Part shown: in pieces, positions 1 through 6,165 of the stretch
Layout of the letters: each line of letters opens with the position of its first letter
Numbering within the stretch: the stretch's first letter is position 1
From: Candidatus Parcubacteria bacterium
GTDB lineage: Bacteria > Patescibacteriota > Minisyncoccia > Phycocordibacterales > GCA-2747955
NCBI GenBank assembly: GCA_027039745.1
Contig: JALUMP010000124.1
Coordinates: forward strand, 1 to 7,709
Length of the DNA stretch: 7,709 nucleotides
Direction: 5' to 3'
Notes under the pieces: model-generated
What the model was told of the DNA's origin: nothing
What the model saw: only the letters and a program-made list of their open reading frames with translations
Databases searched by the model: none
Translations under genes and position numbers: made by a program

Positions 1-52
1 CACTCACTCCTAATAATGTCGAAGCTTCTAAAATTGTAATATATTTCTTCAT
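1..52 (-). CDS. Partial gene, probable helix-turn-helix DNA-binding N-terminus
   Basis: Only the first 17 codons are visible; the rest runs off the left edge. The reading starts MKKYITILEASTLLGVS, with an AGGAA ribosome-binding site about 8 bases before the ATG. The pattern I-x-E-A-x-x-L-L-G-V-S matches the first helices of MerR/excisionase-type helix-turn-helix domains, and also the N-terminus of IS607-type serine recombinases. The start lies 30 bases after the stop of the broken upstream gene on the same strand, so the two could share a transcript. The family assignment rests on a very short stretch; whether this is a regulator, an excisionase or a recombinase cannot be told here. Confidence 0.5.
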   Translation of the reverse strand, partial: MKKYITILEASTLLGVS

Positions 53-82
53 TTTTATTTCCTATTTTTTAGGAAATTATAT

Positions 83-611
83 CTAATGATCAGGTTTGCA
101 TATTTTTAGAGGGTGCTGTTGTCTACCCATCATATACACACTTATCATTACTATTTTTAAATGTTTGTCAGTACCTGCATCCCAATCGTTAACATTTGAA
201 TTTGTGTTTGCTAAATCAGTATAATAGCTGTAAAGCTGCGGACTAACAACACCATCACCTGATATTCCATCAAAACCAAGATCTGAAAGAAAAACATTTC
301 TCGCAAACTTTATTTGTGTAGAACGAGGAAACATTTCTCCTACTCTATTTTGAATAATTGGTAAGAGATCAAGAGTAACTGCAAGAGTTTCAGATTTCGT
401 TAAACTATAACCTTTGTTTTTTGAAATTGTTTTTTGAAATTGTTTTTGACCAGTTTCTCGACATTGAAAGTTTTTTTGCTTTATAAAGTGTCTTAGAACC
501 ACTATTTTCTATACTTGTAGATGTTTTTGTATCTTTTGTAATACCTGACATCGCATAAGCTGATGTTGATATGAGAATACTTGCTACCACTAAACTAAGT
601 TGTTTTTTCAT
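83..611 (-). pseudogene. Exported protein of unknown function, split by a 13-bp tandem duplication
   Basis: The gene starts at the ATG at 611, with AAGGA 6-7 bases upstream. It encodes a typical signal peptide (MKK, a hydrophobic stretch LSLVVASILIS, then a cleavable SAYA at residues 17-20). Translation stops after 68 codons at 405. The other frame continues without stops from about 450 down to a TAG at 83-85. The break is at 416-441, where GTTTTTTGAAATT occurs twice in tandem. Deleting one copy joins ...NWSKTISKN directly to KGYSLTKSETLAV... and gives one 171-residue protein (516 bases). The mature part has many Asp, Asn and Ser, no cysteine cluster, no membrane segment after the signal, and one C-terminal Cys in ICKPDH. 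I do not recognise the family. As written it would make a short exported peptide. It may be a decayed gene or one that can be switched back on by repeat loss. A +1 shift would be needed to rescue translation, so slippage of -1 on the A-AAA-AAC sequence would not do it. Confidence 0.8.
416..448. repeat. 13-bp tandem repeat causing a frameshift
   Basis: Two perfect copies of GTTTTTTGAAATT (416-428 and 429-441) are followed by a partial third copy (442-448). The unit length is not a multiple of three, so one copy more or less changes the reading frame of the exported protein gene. With one full copy that gene is open; with the two seen here it is closed. Confidence 0.9.
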
Positions 612-782
612 ATTAAATCCTTTTCGCTCTTTTTTGAGCTGGTTAGTTTTTTTAAAAAAAAATGATTATTTTTCTTTCTAATTGTATTGTATAATAGATT
701 TTAAGATTTGTGCCGTTTGTACACTCTGGATAAAATAATGGAAATATAGTTGAAGTTTTTAAGTAGATTTTCTATATAATCA
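612..782 (-). promoter_or_regulatory. Leader and likely promoter region of the broken exported-protein gene
   Basis: This non-coding stretch holds AT-rich -10-like sequences on the minus strand, TATTAT at 691-696 and TACAAT at 686-691, without a convincing -35 box. Between them and the start codon are homopolymer T/A runs and a very small stem, GCTC/GAGC, near 630-643. The broken gene is therefore probably transcribed on its own rather than only as the tail of the hsd operon. The exact promoter is uncertain. Confidence 0.35.
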
Positions 783-802
783 ATTGTCCAATAAAGGACA
801 AT
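783..802 (-). terminator. Hairpin after the hsd operon, possible terminator
   Basis: ATTGTCC (783-789) and GGACAAT (796-802) form a perfect 7-bp stem with a 6-base loop, about 54 bases past the stop of the last hsd-operon gene. A proper T run does not follow on the minus strand, only the mixed TTGATTATATAG. It may be a weak terminator or a transcript-end stabiliser. Confidence 0.4.
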
Positions 803-855
803 ATTTAATGATTATAATGTTTTGTTTGTGTACTAATGTACTAATAATGAAAGAA

Positions 856-1035
856 TTAAAGTTCTGTTATTACAGTATAGTTCCCTTTTGCATATGCATC
901 ATTCATTTTGTTTAGATCTGCATAAACTTCTTCACTATCAATATTTTTTTTATTGATCGGATGAAGCTTGATATCAATAAGACCTTTTTCTTTCTCTTTC
1001 TCTAACCATTTATTAAATTTTTCTTTTTCAGTCAT
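856..1035 (-). CDS. Small protein of unknown function, 59 residues, last gene of the hsd operon
   Basis: The ATG at 1033-1035 lies inside the last codons of hsdS (TGGCATGACTGA), an 8-base overlap that points to coupled translation. The product begins MTEKEKFNKWLEKEKEKG and ends in NYTVITEL. It is highly charged in its first third, predicted helical, and has no signal peptide or membrane segment. I cannot assign it to a family. Evidence that it is real: the tight overlap with hsdS, biased codon use with no rare-codon run, and a clean TAA stop followed by a hairpin. It may accompany the methyltransferase as a regulator, an accessory factor or one half of a toxin-antitoxin pair; these roles are guesses. 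Confidence 0.7.
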   Translation of the reverse strand: MTEKEKFNKWLEKEKEKGLIDIKLHPINKKNIDSEEVYADLNKMNDAYAKGNYTVITEL

Positions 1036-2221
1036 GCCACTCTTCCTTTCTTTTAAAGCTTAATAATTTGTCACGATAATACTCATACTGTTTTTGTCTC
1101 AACGCAATCTCTTTTTGAAACCCATCTGATGTAGAATTTACAAGAGAATCAAATTGATCCAGCTTTTCTACTATTTTTTGTTGTACTTCTAGTGGGGGGA
1201 TAGGGATTTTTTTATTTGAAAAACTGCTAATCCATTGTCTTTTATGATCACCTTCAACTAGTCCACTTGGAATAGTGTTTATCCAATAATAAATATATCT
1301 TAATAAAAACTTGTTCTCATCTGCTGATGTAATCATTTTCATAGCTGATGATTTTACTTTAAAATTAAAGTCAACCCATTTATTGGCTGTTGTAAAATCA
1401 TCAAAAATTATCACTGGGCTTTCAGATGCTTTATATACACCATCAGTTTCATTAGTGTAACCAAGAATAAAAGTTTTTCCAGCCGTCAAAACAGGTGTAT
1501 TAAAATTATCACTATACTCTTTTGAATTAACAATATATTTTGTAGGTTGTGTATATATCGTTACCTCCCCCAATTTCTTCCACTCAACATCATCATTAAA
1601 ATCAAAACTTTTATCACGATAATACTCGTATTGTTTCTTTCTTGCTGTAAGCTCTGCTGTAAGCTCTGCTGTAAGCTCTGTGAAAGTATCTAGAATATCT
1701 ACTATTTTTTGTTGGACTTCTAATGAAGGGATGGGGATTTTGATGTTTTTGAATCTTTTTTTTGAAATATTGAATCTTGTTACACCACTGGCAGTTTTTG
1801 AAATACTTTTTCTGACAAAACTACTTCTAAATAAATATTTTGTAAATTCAGGTATTAACTGAACATCTTCATTAAATCTTATTCCGAATGAAAAACTATT
1901 TAAATATATTTTTTGTTTAAAATTTATAGTTACAGCAGAAGAAAACCCTGCCTCATCAGCTGTTTCTGATGAACCTGTAAATAGAATATCACCATACCTT
2001 ACTTCATGCTGTTTTTCAAAATCATCAATTTTTACAGTTTCAAGGTCATCAAAATTAATTTCAATATTATTAAAAATATTTTTATATGATATATATTTAG
2101 AATTTCCATCTTTGAAATCATTTTTATTCTTTCCTGTTAGTCCACCATAAATCTCACAAACCTCCCCCAATTTCTTCCACTCAACCTCAACACCAGCAAG
2201 TTCTTCAATAAGTCCTTTCAT
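1028..2221 (-). CDS. hsdS: Type I restriction-modification specificity subunit HsdS
   Basis: HsdS (397 residues) recognises the two halves of a split DNA target and, with two HsdM subunits, forms the type I adenine methyltransferase. The usual pseudo-twofold layout is visible. Target domain 1 spans about residues 14-160. A conserved linker, IPIPSLEVQQKIV (162-174) to KKQYEYYRDK (195-204), follows. Target domain 2 spans about 213-338, and the second conserved segment repeats IPIPPLEVQQKIV (339-351) and RQKQYEYYRDK (375-385). EWKKLGEV opens both halves (14-21 and 213-220). The linker holds three ELTA units (182-193), the element that sets half-site spacing in EcoR124-type enzymes. The length fits the family (about 400). 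The start ATG overlaps the preceding stop by one base (TAATG) and has AAGGAG 8 bases upstream. The actual target sequence cannot be read from the protein. Confidence 0.95.
   Translation of the reverse strand: MKGLIEELAGVEVEWKKLGEVCEIYGGLTGKNKNDFKDGNSKYISYKNIFNNIEINFDDLETVKIDDFEKQHEVRYGDILFTGSSETADEAGFSSAVTINFKQKIYLNSFSFGIRFNEDVQLIPEFTKYLFRSSFVRKSISKTASGVTRFNISKKRFKNIKIPIPSLEVQQKIVDILDTFTELTAELTAELTARKKQYEYYRDKSFDFNDDVEWKKLGEVTIYTQPTKYIVNSKEYSDNFNTPVLTAGKTFILGYTNETDGVYKASESPVIIFDDFTTANKWVDFNFKVKSSAMKMITSADENKFLLRYIYYWINTIPSGLVEGDHKRQWISSFSNKKIPIPPLEVQQKIVEKLDQFDSLVNSTSDGFQKEIALRQKQYEYYRDKLLSFKRKEEWHD
1563..1588. repeat. Direct repeat at the start of HsdS target domain 2 (copy A)
   Basis: A 26-base sequence, coding for the conserved VEWKKLGEV, is identical to 2160-2185. 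A second pair of near-identical blocks, 1071-1084 and 1614-1627 (YYRDK region), and a third, 1167-1183 and 1698-1714 (QQKIV region), bracket the two target domains in the same order. Confidence 0.9.
1644..1679. repeat. Three perfect 12-bp repeats in hsdS (ELTA units)
   Basis: GCTGTAAGCTCT occurs three times in tandem without a mismatch. On the coding strand each copy encodes Glu-Leu-Thr-Ala in frame, so copy changes keep hsdS open. The repeat sits in the helical linker between the two DNA-recognition domains. In EcoR124I and EcoR124II the change from two to three such TAEL units adds one base to the non-specific spacer of the target. Confidence 0.95.
2160..2185. repeat. Direct repeat at the start of HsdS target domain 1 (copy B)
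   Basis: This copy is identical to 1563-1588 and lies 597 bases from it. The exact nucleotide match is longer than protein conservation alone requires, so the halves could exchange by recombination. Confidence 0.9.
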
Positions 2222-2472
2222 TAATCAATCTCCTTCGTATATATACCAATTCTTTTGCCTTTTTCAAATCTTCCAAACTGAGGATAATCTGTTAAATGAC
2301 CTCTTTCATCAACTTCGGCAATATTTTCTAATACCAAATTCTTTTCAAGATCATCAAAACACTCATCGATAACCTCCATAACCTTATCGGCATCTAACAT
2401 CGTTAACCCAGACTGTTCATTCATCAATAATGAGGATTTGATGATCTTTTCTTTTAAATCTTCTCTTTTCAT
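2221..2472 (-). CDS. Small protein of unknown function between hsdM and hsdS, 83 residues
   Basis: The gene sits two bases after the hsdM stop and ends by overlapping the hsdS start (TAATG). Its ribosome-binding site AAGGAG lies inside the last hsdM codons, 8 bases before the ATG, the same arrangement as for hsdS. The product is acidic, mostly helical in the first 50 residues (MKREDLKEKIIKSSLLMNEQ...), and ends in a basic segment, GRFEKGKRIGIYTKEID. No signal peptide, membrane segment or known catalytic motif is visible. I do not recognise the family. Its insertion between the two methyltransferase genes suggests a role tied to the complex, for example assembly, stoichiometry or regulation, but this is inference. 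Confidence 0.85.
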   Translation of the reverse strand: MKREDLKEKIIKSSLLMNEQSGLTMLDADKVMEVIDECFDDLEKNLVLENIAEVDERGHLTDYPQFGRFEKGKRIGIYTKEID

Positions 2473-2474
2473 TC

Positions 2475-4031
2475 TTACATCTCCTTAATGAGATCATTGA
2501 TTCTGCTTCTCAATAAATCACTTCTTTCAACGACTTCCTCTATCTCTTTATTGAGCTCATCAATATTGATTTTCTCTCTTGTGTCTTCTTTTTCAACATA
2601 AGAGCTTACAGACAGATTATAATCATTCTCAGCGATATCTTCAATACTCACACTTTTTGAAATATATTCAACATCTTCTTCATTTTGAAACAATTCTAAA
2701 ATCTTTTGGATGTCCCCAGGGTTTTCTGGATCATCATTATCGGTAAGGATATTGTTGTTTGTTTCTTTTTTATACAATGCACTAGCATCTATAAATTTAA
2801 CCTTTTCATTTCTTTTTCTAGAAAGAACCAGTACTGTTGTTGAAATACTTGTACCAAAGAATAGATTTTCAGGTAGTGCGATCAAAGCTTCAACAAAACC
2901 ATTTTCGACAAGATATTTTCTAATTTTCTGCTCCGCTCCCCCTCTGTAAAAAATACCAGGGAAACAAACAATAGAAGCTCTTCCGGATTCACTTAGATAA
3001 TCTAGCTGGTGTAAAACGAACGCTAAATCAGCTTTTGATTTTGGAGCCATTGCATATGCTTTACTAAATCTTGGATCAGCTACCAAACTTGGATTTTCAT
3101 TCCCTTCCCATTTGACCGAATAAGGAGGATTAGAAACAATAACATCAAATGGCTTTTCTTCCATAAATGCTGGATTTGTCAAGGTGTTACCTAATTTAAT
3201 TGAAAACTTATTATACTTTACACCATGTAAGAACATATTCATTCTTGCTAGATTGTAAGTAGTGTGATTAATCTCTTGTCCAAAAAACTCAACAGAAGAA
3301 TCTTCCCCAGCTTGTTTTTTAACTTGTAGTAAAAGAGAACCAGAACCACAGGTTGGATCGTATGCTCTAATATTTTTTGTTTTGTCAACACCCAATAGAG
3401 ATATTTTTGCAATCAGCTTAGAGACACATTGCGGTGTGAAATATTCACCACCAGACTTACCTGCGTTTGCTGCATAGTTTGAAATCAAAAACTCATATGC
3501 ATCTCCGAATAAATCGATCTTATGAGTACCAAACTCATCAAACGGTATACTAGCTACACCTCTAAGAACAGAACAAAGCACTTTATTCTTTTCATTCACA
3601 CTATTCCCTAGTTGAGAACTTCTTATATCAAAATCACTGAATAAACTTTTCACATCTTCTTCTGAATCTGTACCTAGTGCAGAATCTTCGATCTCTTTGA
3701 AAATAGTATCAATTTTGATATTTAAATTTTCATTCATATCACAATCAACAACTACATTTAAAAAAAGACTACTTGGTTTAATATAGAAACCCTTTTCTTC
3801 TCTAATAGCATTCATCGCTGTTTCTGATACCTCATTATCGCTTAGGCTTCTATAAAACCCTTCACCATTATGTTTATCAATATAAGTTTCAATTGATTCA
3901 CTCGCAAATCTATAAAACAAGATACTTAAAACATAATTTTTAAAATCCCATCCATCAACTGATCCTCTAACTTCATTTGCAATTTTCCAAATTTGATTGT
4001 TTAACTCTGCTCTTTGTTGTTGATAACTCAC
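2475..4031 (-). CDS. hsdM: Type I restriction-modification methyltransferase subunit HsdM
   Basis: HsdM (518 residues) transfers a methyl group from S-adenosylmethionine to N6 of adenine in the target chosen by HsdS. The N-terminal helical domain (about 1-150) opens RAELNNQIWKIANEVRGSVDGWDFK, as in EcoR124-type (type IC) HsdM. The methyltransferase core follows: GGEYFTP (194-200), SAM-binding YDPTCGSGS (224-232), GQEINHTTYNLARMNMFLH (251-269), catalytic NPPY (301-304), and CFPGIFYRGGAEQKIR (356-371). The C-terminal 40 residues form a charged coiled coil, the usual contact to HsdS. Length and order match the full family, so it looks intact. Translation starts at GTG (4031), with AAGG 6 bases upstream; no in-frame ATG fits better. 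It is the first gene of the operon, with its own promoter. No restriction subunit accompanies it here. Confidence 0.97.
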   Translation of the reverse strand: MSYQQQRAELNNQIWKIANEVRGSVDGWDFKNYVLSILFYRFASESIETYIDKHNGEGFYRSLSDNEVSETAMNAIREEKGFYIKPSSLFLNVVVDCDMNENLNIKIDTIFKEIEDSALGTDSEEDVKSLFSDFDIRSSQLGNSVNEKNKVLCSVLRGVASIPFDEFGTHKIDLFGDAYEFLISNYAANAGKSGGEYFTPQCVSKLIAKISLLGVDKTKNIRAYDPTCGSGSLLLQVKKQAGEDSSVEFFGQEINHTTYNLARMNMFLHGVKYNKFSIKLGNTLTNPAFMEEKPFDVIVSNPPYSVKWEGNENPSLVADPRFSKAYAMAPKSKADLAFVLHQLDYLSESGRASIVCFPGIFYRGGAEQKIRKYLVENGFVEALIALPENLFFGTSISTTVLVLSRKRNEKVKFIDASALYKKETNNNILTDNDDPENPGDIQKILELFQNEEDVEYISKSVSIEDIAENDYNLSVSSYVEKEDTREKINIDELNKEIEEVVERSDLLRSRINDLIKEM

Positions 4032-4050
4032 ATTCTGCCTTTTTTATTTT

Positions 4051-4079
4051 ATTATACCATAAAGACAATAAAAAATCAA
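4051..4079 (-). promoter_or_regulatory. Promoter of the hsd operon
   Basis: The minus strand reads TTGATT (4074-4079), 17 bases, then TATAAT (4051-4056), with TGG directly before the -10 (extended -10 type). It lies 19 bases before the hsdM start codon. A tiny AUG-UGA start-stop overlaps the GTG start of hsdM (4033-4028) on the transcript. Confidence 0.7.
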
Positions 4080-4084
4080 CTATT

Positions 4085-4118
4085 CTGAAAAAATTAATAA
4101 AGATCCTTAAAGGATCTT
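4085..4118 (-). terminator. Intrinsic terminator after the DHH-like gene
   Basis: AAGATCC (4100-4106) and GGATCTT (4112-4118) form a perfect 7-bp stem with a 5-base loop. On the minus strand it is followed by a T-rich tract ending in TTTTTT (4086-4091). It lies 28 bases past the stop of the DHH-like gene and separates it from the hsd promoter. Confidence 0.8.
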
Positions 4119-4145
4119 ATGTAAAAAACATTAGATTACAGAGCA

Positions 4146-5087
4146 TTATAAGTTGACAACATCAAGGTCAAGCTCTTCATCGAGAATTAAACCGCCAGCA
4201 TAACCACGAGAAGGAACACCAAAAACATTGTATAAAAGAAAATCTTTATATATACAAGTGTTTTTAATTTCATTAATCTGATTAGCTTTAAGAGAGAAAA
4301 ACATAAGTTTTCCATTACAATTTTTATCATTACGAGTTTTAACAACAACTGGAATATTTTGATATGAACTTGCTTCTCTAATAATTAAATAATTAAGAGT
4401 ATATCCAAAATATAAATTAATATGAGTTAAATCAACAATATCTTCTTTTCTACCTTCAATGAGATTTGCAACAAAATGAAACAGTTCTAAAATTTCATCA
4501 TGAGGAACATTAAAAGAATAAGAGAAAGAAGTAATTCTATTGTTCAACAAAGATTCCACATCTATTCCTTTACATCTTCCTCTATAAGCATCTAACAAGC
4601 AATGATCTATTGCAGCTGTATCTACAATTGATTGAGGTATAATAATTGTTTTAGACTTTAAATCCAATTTCCAAGAATTATTTTCATAATAATAATCTTT
4701 ATGTTGACTATTTTTTTGTTCAGTTTCAAGTTCAAAAACATCAATAGCTTTTTCATGGTCAAATTTAAGGATTAGTTTAAATAATTGACCAATAGAGGAA
4801 GCTTCGAGAAATTGCTTGTAGTTTTTTTTAAATCCATAATCACCAGAAGCATGGTGGTCTATGGATAAGCCTTTACTTTTAAAATTTCCAGAAATATCGC
4901 ATTCAACAAAAACAATGCTTTCTAAATCACAATTAATATCATCTGCAAAATATGCATTTGATGGATGAACAATTGTCTTATCGACAGTTGCATATTGATA
5001 ATTATATTTCATTTCTTTAAGAATACTTTCAATAATATTCATTTCTGGATCTTCTGCGCCTAATAAGAAATATTTATTTGATAACAT
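4146..5087 (-). CDS. DHH-type phosphoesterase-like protein, 313 residues
   Basis: The protein shows the spaced acidic motifs expected of the DHH phosphoesterase superfamily: AEDPE near the N-terminus (11-15), VECD (61-64), the signature IDHHASGDYGF with DHH at 77-79, and VDTAAIDHCLLDAY (156-168). Near the C-terminus is GVPSRGYAGGLI (290-301), a glycine-rich loop that could serve the substrate-binding role of the DHHA1 part. Known members are metal-dependent enzymes that split phosphodiester or phosphoanhydride bonds (RecJ, NrnA, exopolyphosphatases). Which substrate applies here cannot be said. No signal peptide or membrane segment is seen, so it is probably cytoplasmic. The start ATG has AAAGGA 7 bases upstream. 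It stands alone, with its own -10 box and terminator. The superfamily call rests on motif reading only; motif I is divergent from the usual D-x-D form. Confidence 0.6.
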   Translation of the reverse strand: MLSNKYFLLGAEDPEMNIIESILKEMKYNYQYATVDKTIVHPSNAYFADDINCDLESIVFVECDISGNFKSKGLSIDHHASGDYGFKKNYKQFLEASSIGQLFKLILKFDHEKAIDVFELETEQKNSQHKDYYYENNSWKLDLKSKTIIIPQSIVDTAAIDHCLLDAYRGRCKGIDVESLLNNRITSFSYSFNVPHDEILELFHFVANLIEGRKEDIVDLTHINLYFGYTLNYLIIREASSYQNIPVVVKTRNDKNCNGKLMFFSLKANQINEIKNTCIYKDFLLYNVFGVPSRGYAGGLILDEELDLDVVNL

Positions 5088-5167
5088 TTAACATTCCTTT
5101 TTTTGGAAGAAAGGTGTTACCTAAAAAATCATATTGTCTAAAATTGTACATTTTTCACCTTTTAACC

Positions 5168-5173
5168 ATTATA
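5168..5173 (-). promoter_or_regulatory. -10 box upstream of the DHH-like gene
   Basis: TATAAT is present on the minus strand 80 bases before the start codon. The -35 side is poor (TTCTTG at 16 bases), as often in AT-rich Campylobacterota promoters. The leader of about 75 bases contains a small imperfect palindrome, AGGTGTTACCT (5112-5122). Confidence 0.5.
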
Positions 5174-5237
5174 ATTTTTTGTCTATTAACAAGAAATGGT
5201 AACTTTATTATAAATATTGTATTTTTTTAAAAAAAAA

Positions 5238-6041
5238 TCAGATTAATAAAATAGCTTTTTCAAAACCACTTGGATCTAGCTCGTATTTATTAATCATCTT
5301 CATTCCATTTGCAAGAGATTCTTCACTAATTTTTCCATCAATAAGAACAACAGATCGGATAACATGTAATATTGCACTAGCTTGGAAATTTTTAGGTTGC
5401 GCATTTTCAGGGTTATTTACATTTTTAATAATATCAATTACATTTTCATCAAAAAACCATTTATCTAAAATTAAAGAAGATACTTCTGAGGTTGTTGTTT
5501 GTGTATATTTTTTTTCAATTTCCTCTAAAAAAGATAAATTAGGTATAACACTCTCAGCAAGAGTAAGCTCTTTTAAATTCAAGTTATCTTTATCTTCAAT
5601 AATCTTTCTTGATATAAGTAATTTTCCTATGTCAATAAGAAATGAAGCAGCAGATAACGAATCGTTTAGTTCTGGGTTACTTTTTTTTGCCCAATTAATA
5701 GCTAATGCATTTTGAAGTAAAGCTGTCTCTTGAAAACAAGCAGATGTAATATCATAAGGAGTAAAATTTACTTCAATATTTTTACTAACAAAAGAAGCAA
5801 GTACCATTCCTCGAATAGCACCTTTTCCAAAAAGCGAAACAATTTGATGAATTGAATTAAGCTTACGAGAAAATCCATAAAAAGGAGAATTTGCTTTTTT
5901 AAGAATCATAGTAGTTAATAATGGATCTCTTTCAATGATTTTTACATATTCATTAAAAGAAGAATCTTTATCTTTGTTTAATTTTTCTATTTGAATAATA
6001 GTATCAGGTAATGGGGGAAAATTTTTAATTAATTTTTTCAT
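5238..6041 (-). CDS. HDOD-domain signalling protein, 267 residues
   Basis: HDOD proteins are non-catalytic relatives of HD phosphohydrolases, used in signalling and regulation of motility, stress and cyclic-di-GMP responses. The domain fills the whole protein: PPLP (9-12), the hallmark DPLLTTMILKKANSPFYGF (39-57), then SIHQIVSLFGKGAIRGMVL (63-81), FLIDIGKLLIS (134-144, where an HD enzyme has HDIGK), and SEVSSLILDKW (185-195), where related proteins usually carry a His. Loss of both histidines supports a binding role rather than catalysis. No receiver, GGDEF or EAL domain is attached. The start ATG has a weak GAAGA site. It begins 36 bases after the tRNA-Arg 3' end on the same strand, so read-through from the tRNA promoter is possible. 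Confidence 0.88.
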   Translation of the reverse strand: MKKLIKNFPPLPDTIIQIEKLNKDKDSSFNEYVKIIERDPLLTTMILKKANSPFYGFSRKLNSIHQIVSLFGKGAIRGMVLASFVSKNIEVNFTPYDITSACFQETALLQNALAINWAKKSNPELNDSLSAASFLIDIGKLLISRKIIEDKDNLNLKELTLAESVIPNLSFLEEIEKKYTQTTTSEVSSLILDKWFFDENVIDIIKNVNNPENAQPKNFQASAILHVIRSVVLIDGKISEESLANGMKMINKYELDPSGFEKAILLI

Positions 6042-6064
6042 ATTATCTTCTTTTTATTTTATAT

Positions 6065-6070
6065 ATTATA
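6065..6070 (-). promoter_or_regulatory. Possible -10 box for the HDOD gene
   Basis: TATAAT lies between the tRNA-Arg CCA end and the HDOD start codon, 23 bases before the ATG. Any -35 box would fall inside the tRNA gene and is not consensus. The HDOD gene may use this site or be read from the tRNA transcript. Confidence 0.35.
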
Positions 6071-6077
6071 TTTTTTA

Positions 6078-6153
6078 TGGTCTCCATACAAGGACTCGAA
6101 CCTTGAGCTAAATCTTAGGAGGATTCTGCTTTATCCCGTTAAGCGATATAGAG
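6078..6153 (-). tRNA. tRNA-Arg (anticodon CCU)
   Basis: A full cloverleaf of 76 bases including an encoded CCA. The acceptor stem CTCTATA/TATGGAG has one G-T pair and is followed by discriminator A. The D stem GCTT/AAGC has a loop containing GG. The anticodon stem GAATC/GATTT holds loop CTCCTAA, so the anticodon is CCT. The T arm is CAAGG-TTCGAGT-CCTTG. It decodes the rare Arg codon AGG. Base 9 is C and the D loop is short, both slightly unusual; E. coli tRNA-Arg(CCU) also has a small D loop. Confidence 0.9.
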
Positions 6154-6165
6154 ATTTGTCTGAAA

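Noticed and set aside
424..441. Programmed -1 frameshift at A-AAA-AAC in the split gene
   Set aside because: A +1 shift, not -1, is required to reach the downstream frame; the 13-bp duplication explains the break better.
829..844. Tandem TGTACTAA repeat after the 59-residue gene
   Set aside because: Only two 8-bp copies in non-coding AT-rich DNA; likely chance.
1194..1199. Run of six G in hsdS, possible phase-variable homopolymer
   Set aside because: Tracts that vary in Campylobacterota are usually eight or more; six G coding for the conserved IPIPPLE segment is expected from the protein.
1680..1862. Open frame on the plus strand inside hsdS
   Set aside because: It lies antisense to a well-supported gene, has no ribosome-binding site and codes for no recognisable protein.
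2710..2949. Open frame on the plus strand inside hsdM
   Set aside because: Antisense shadow of the conserved methyltransferase core.
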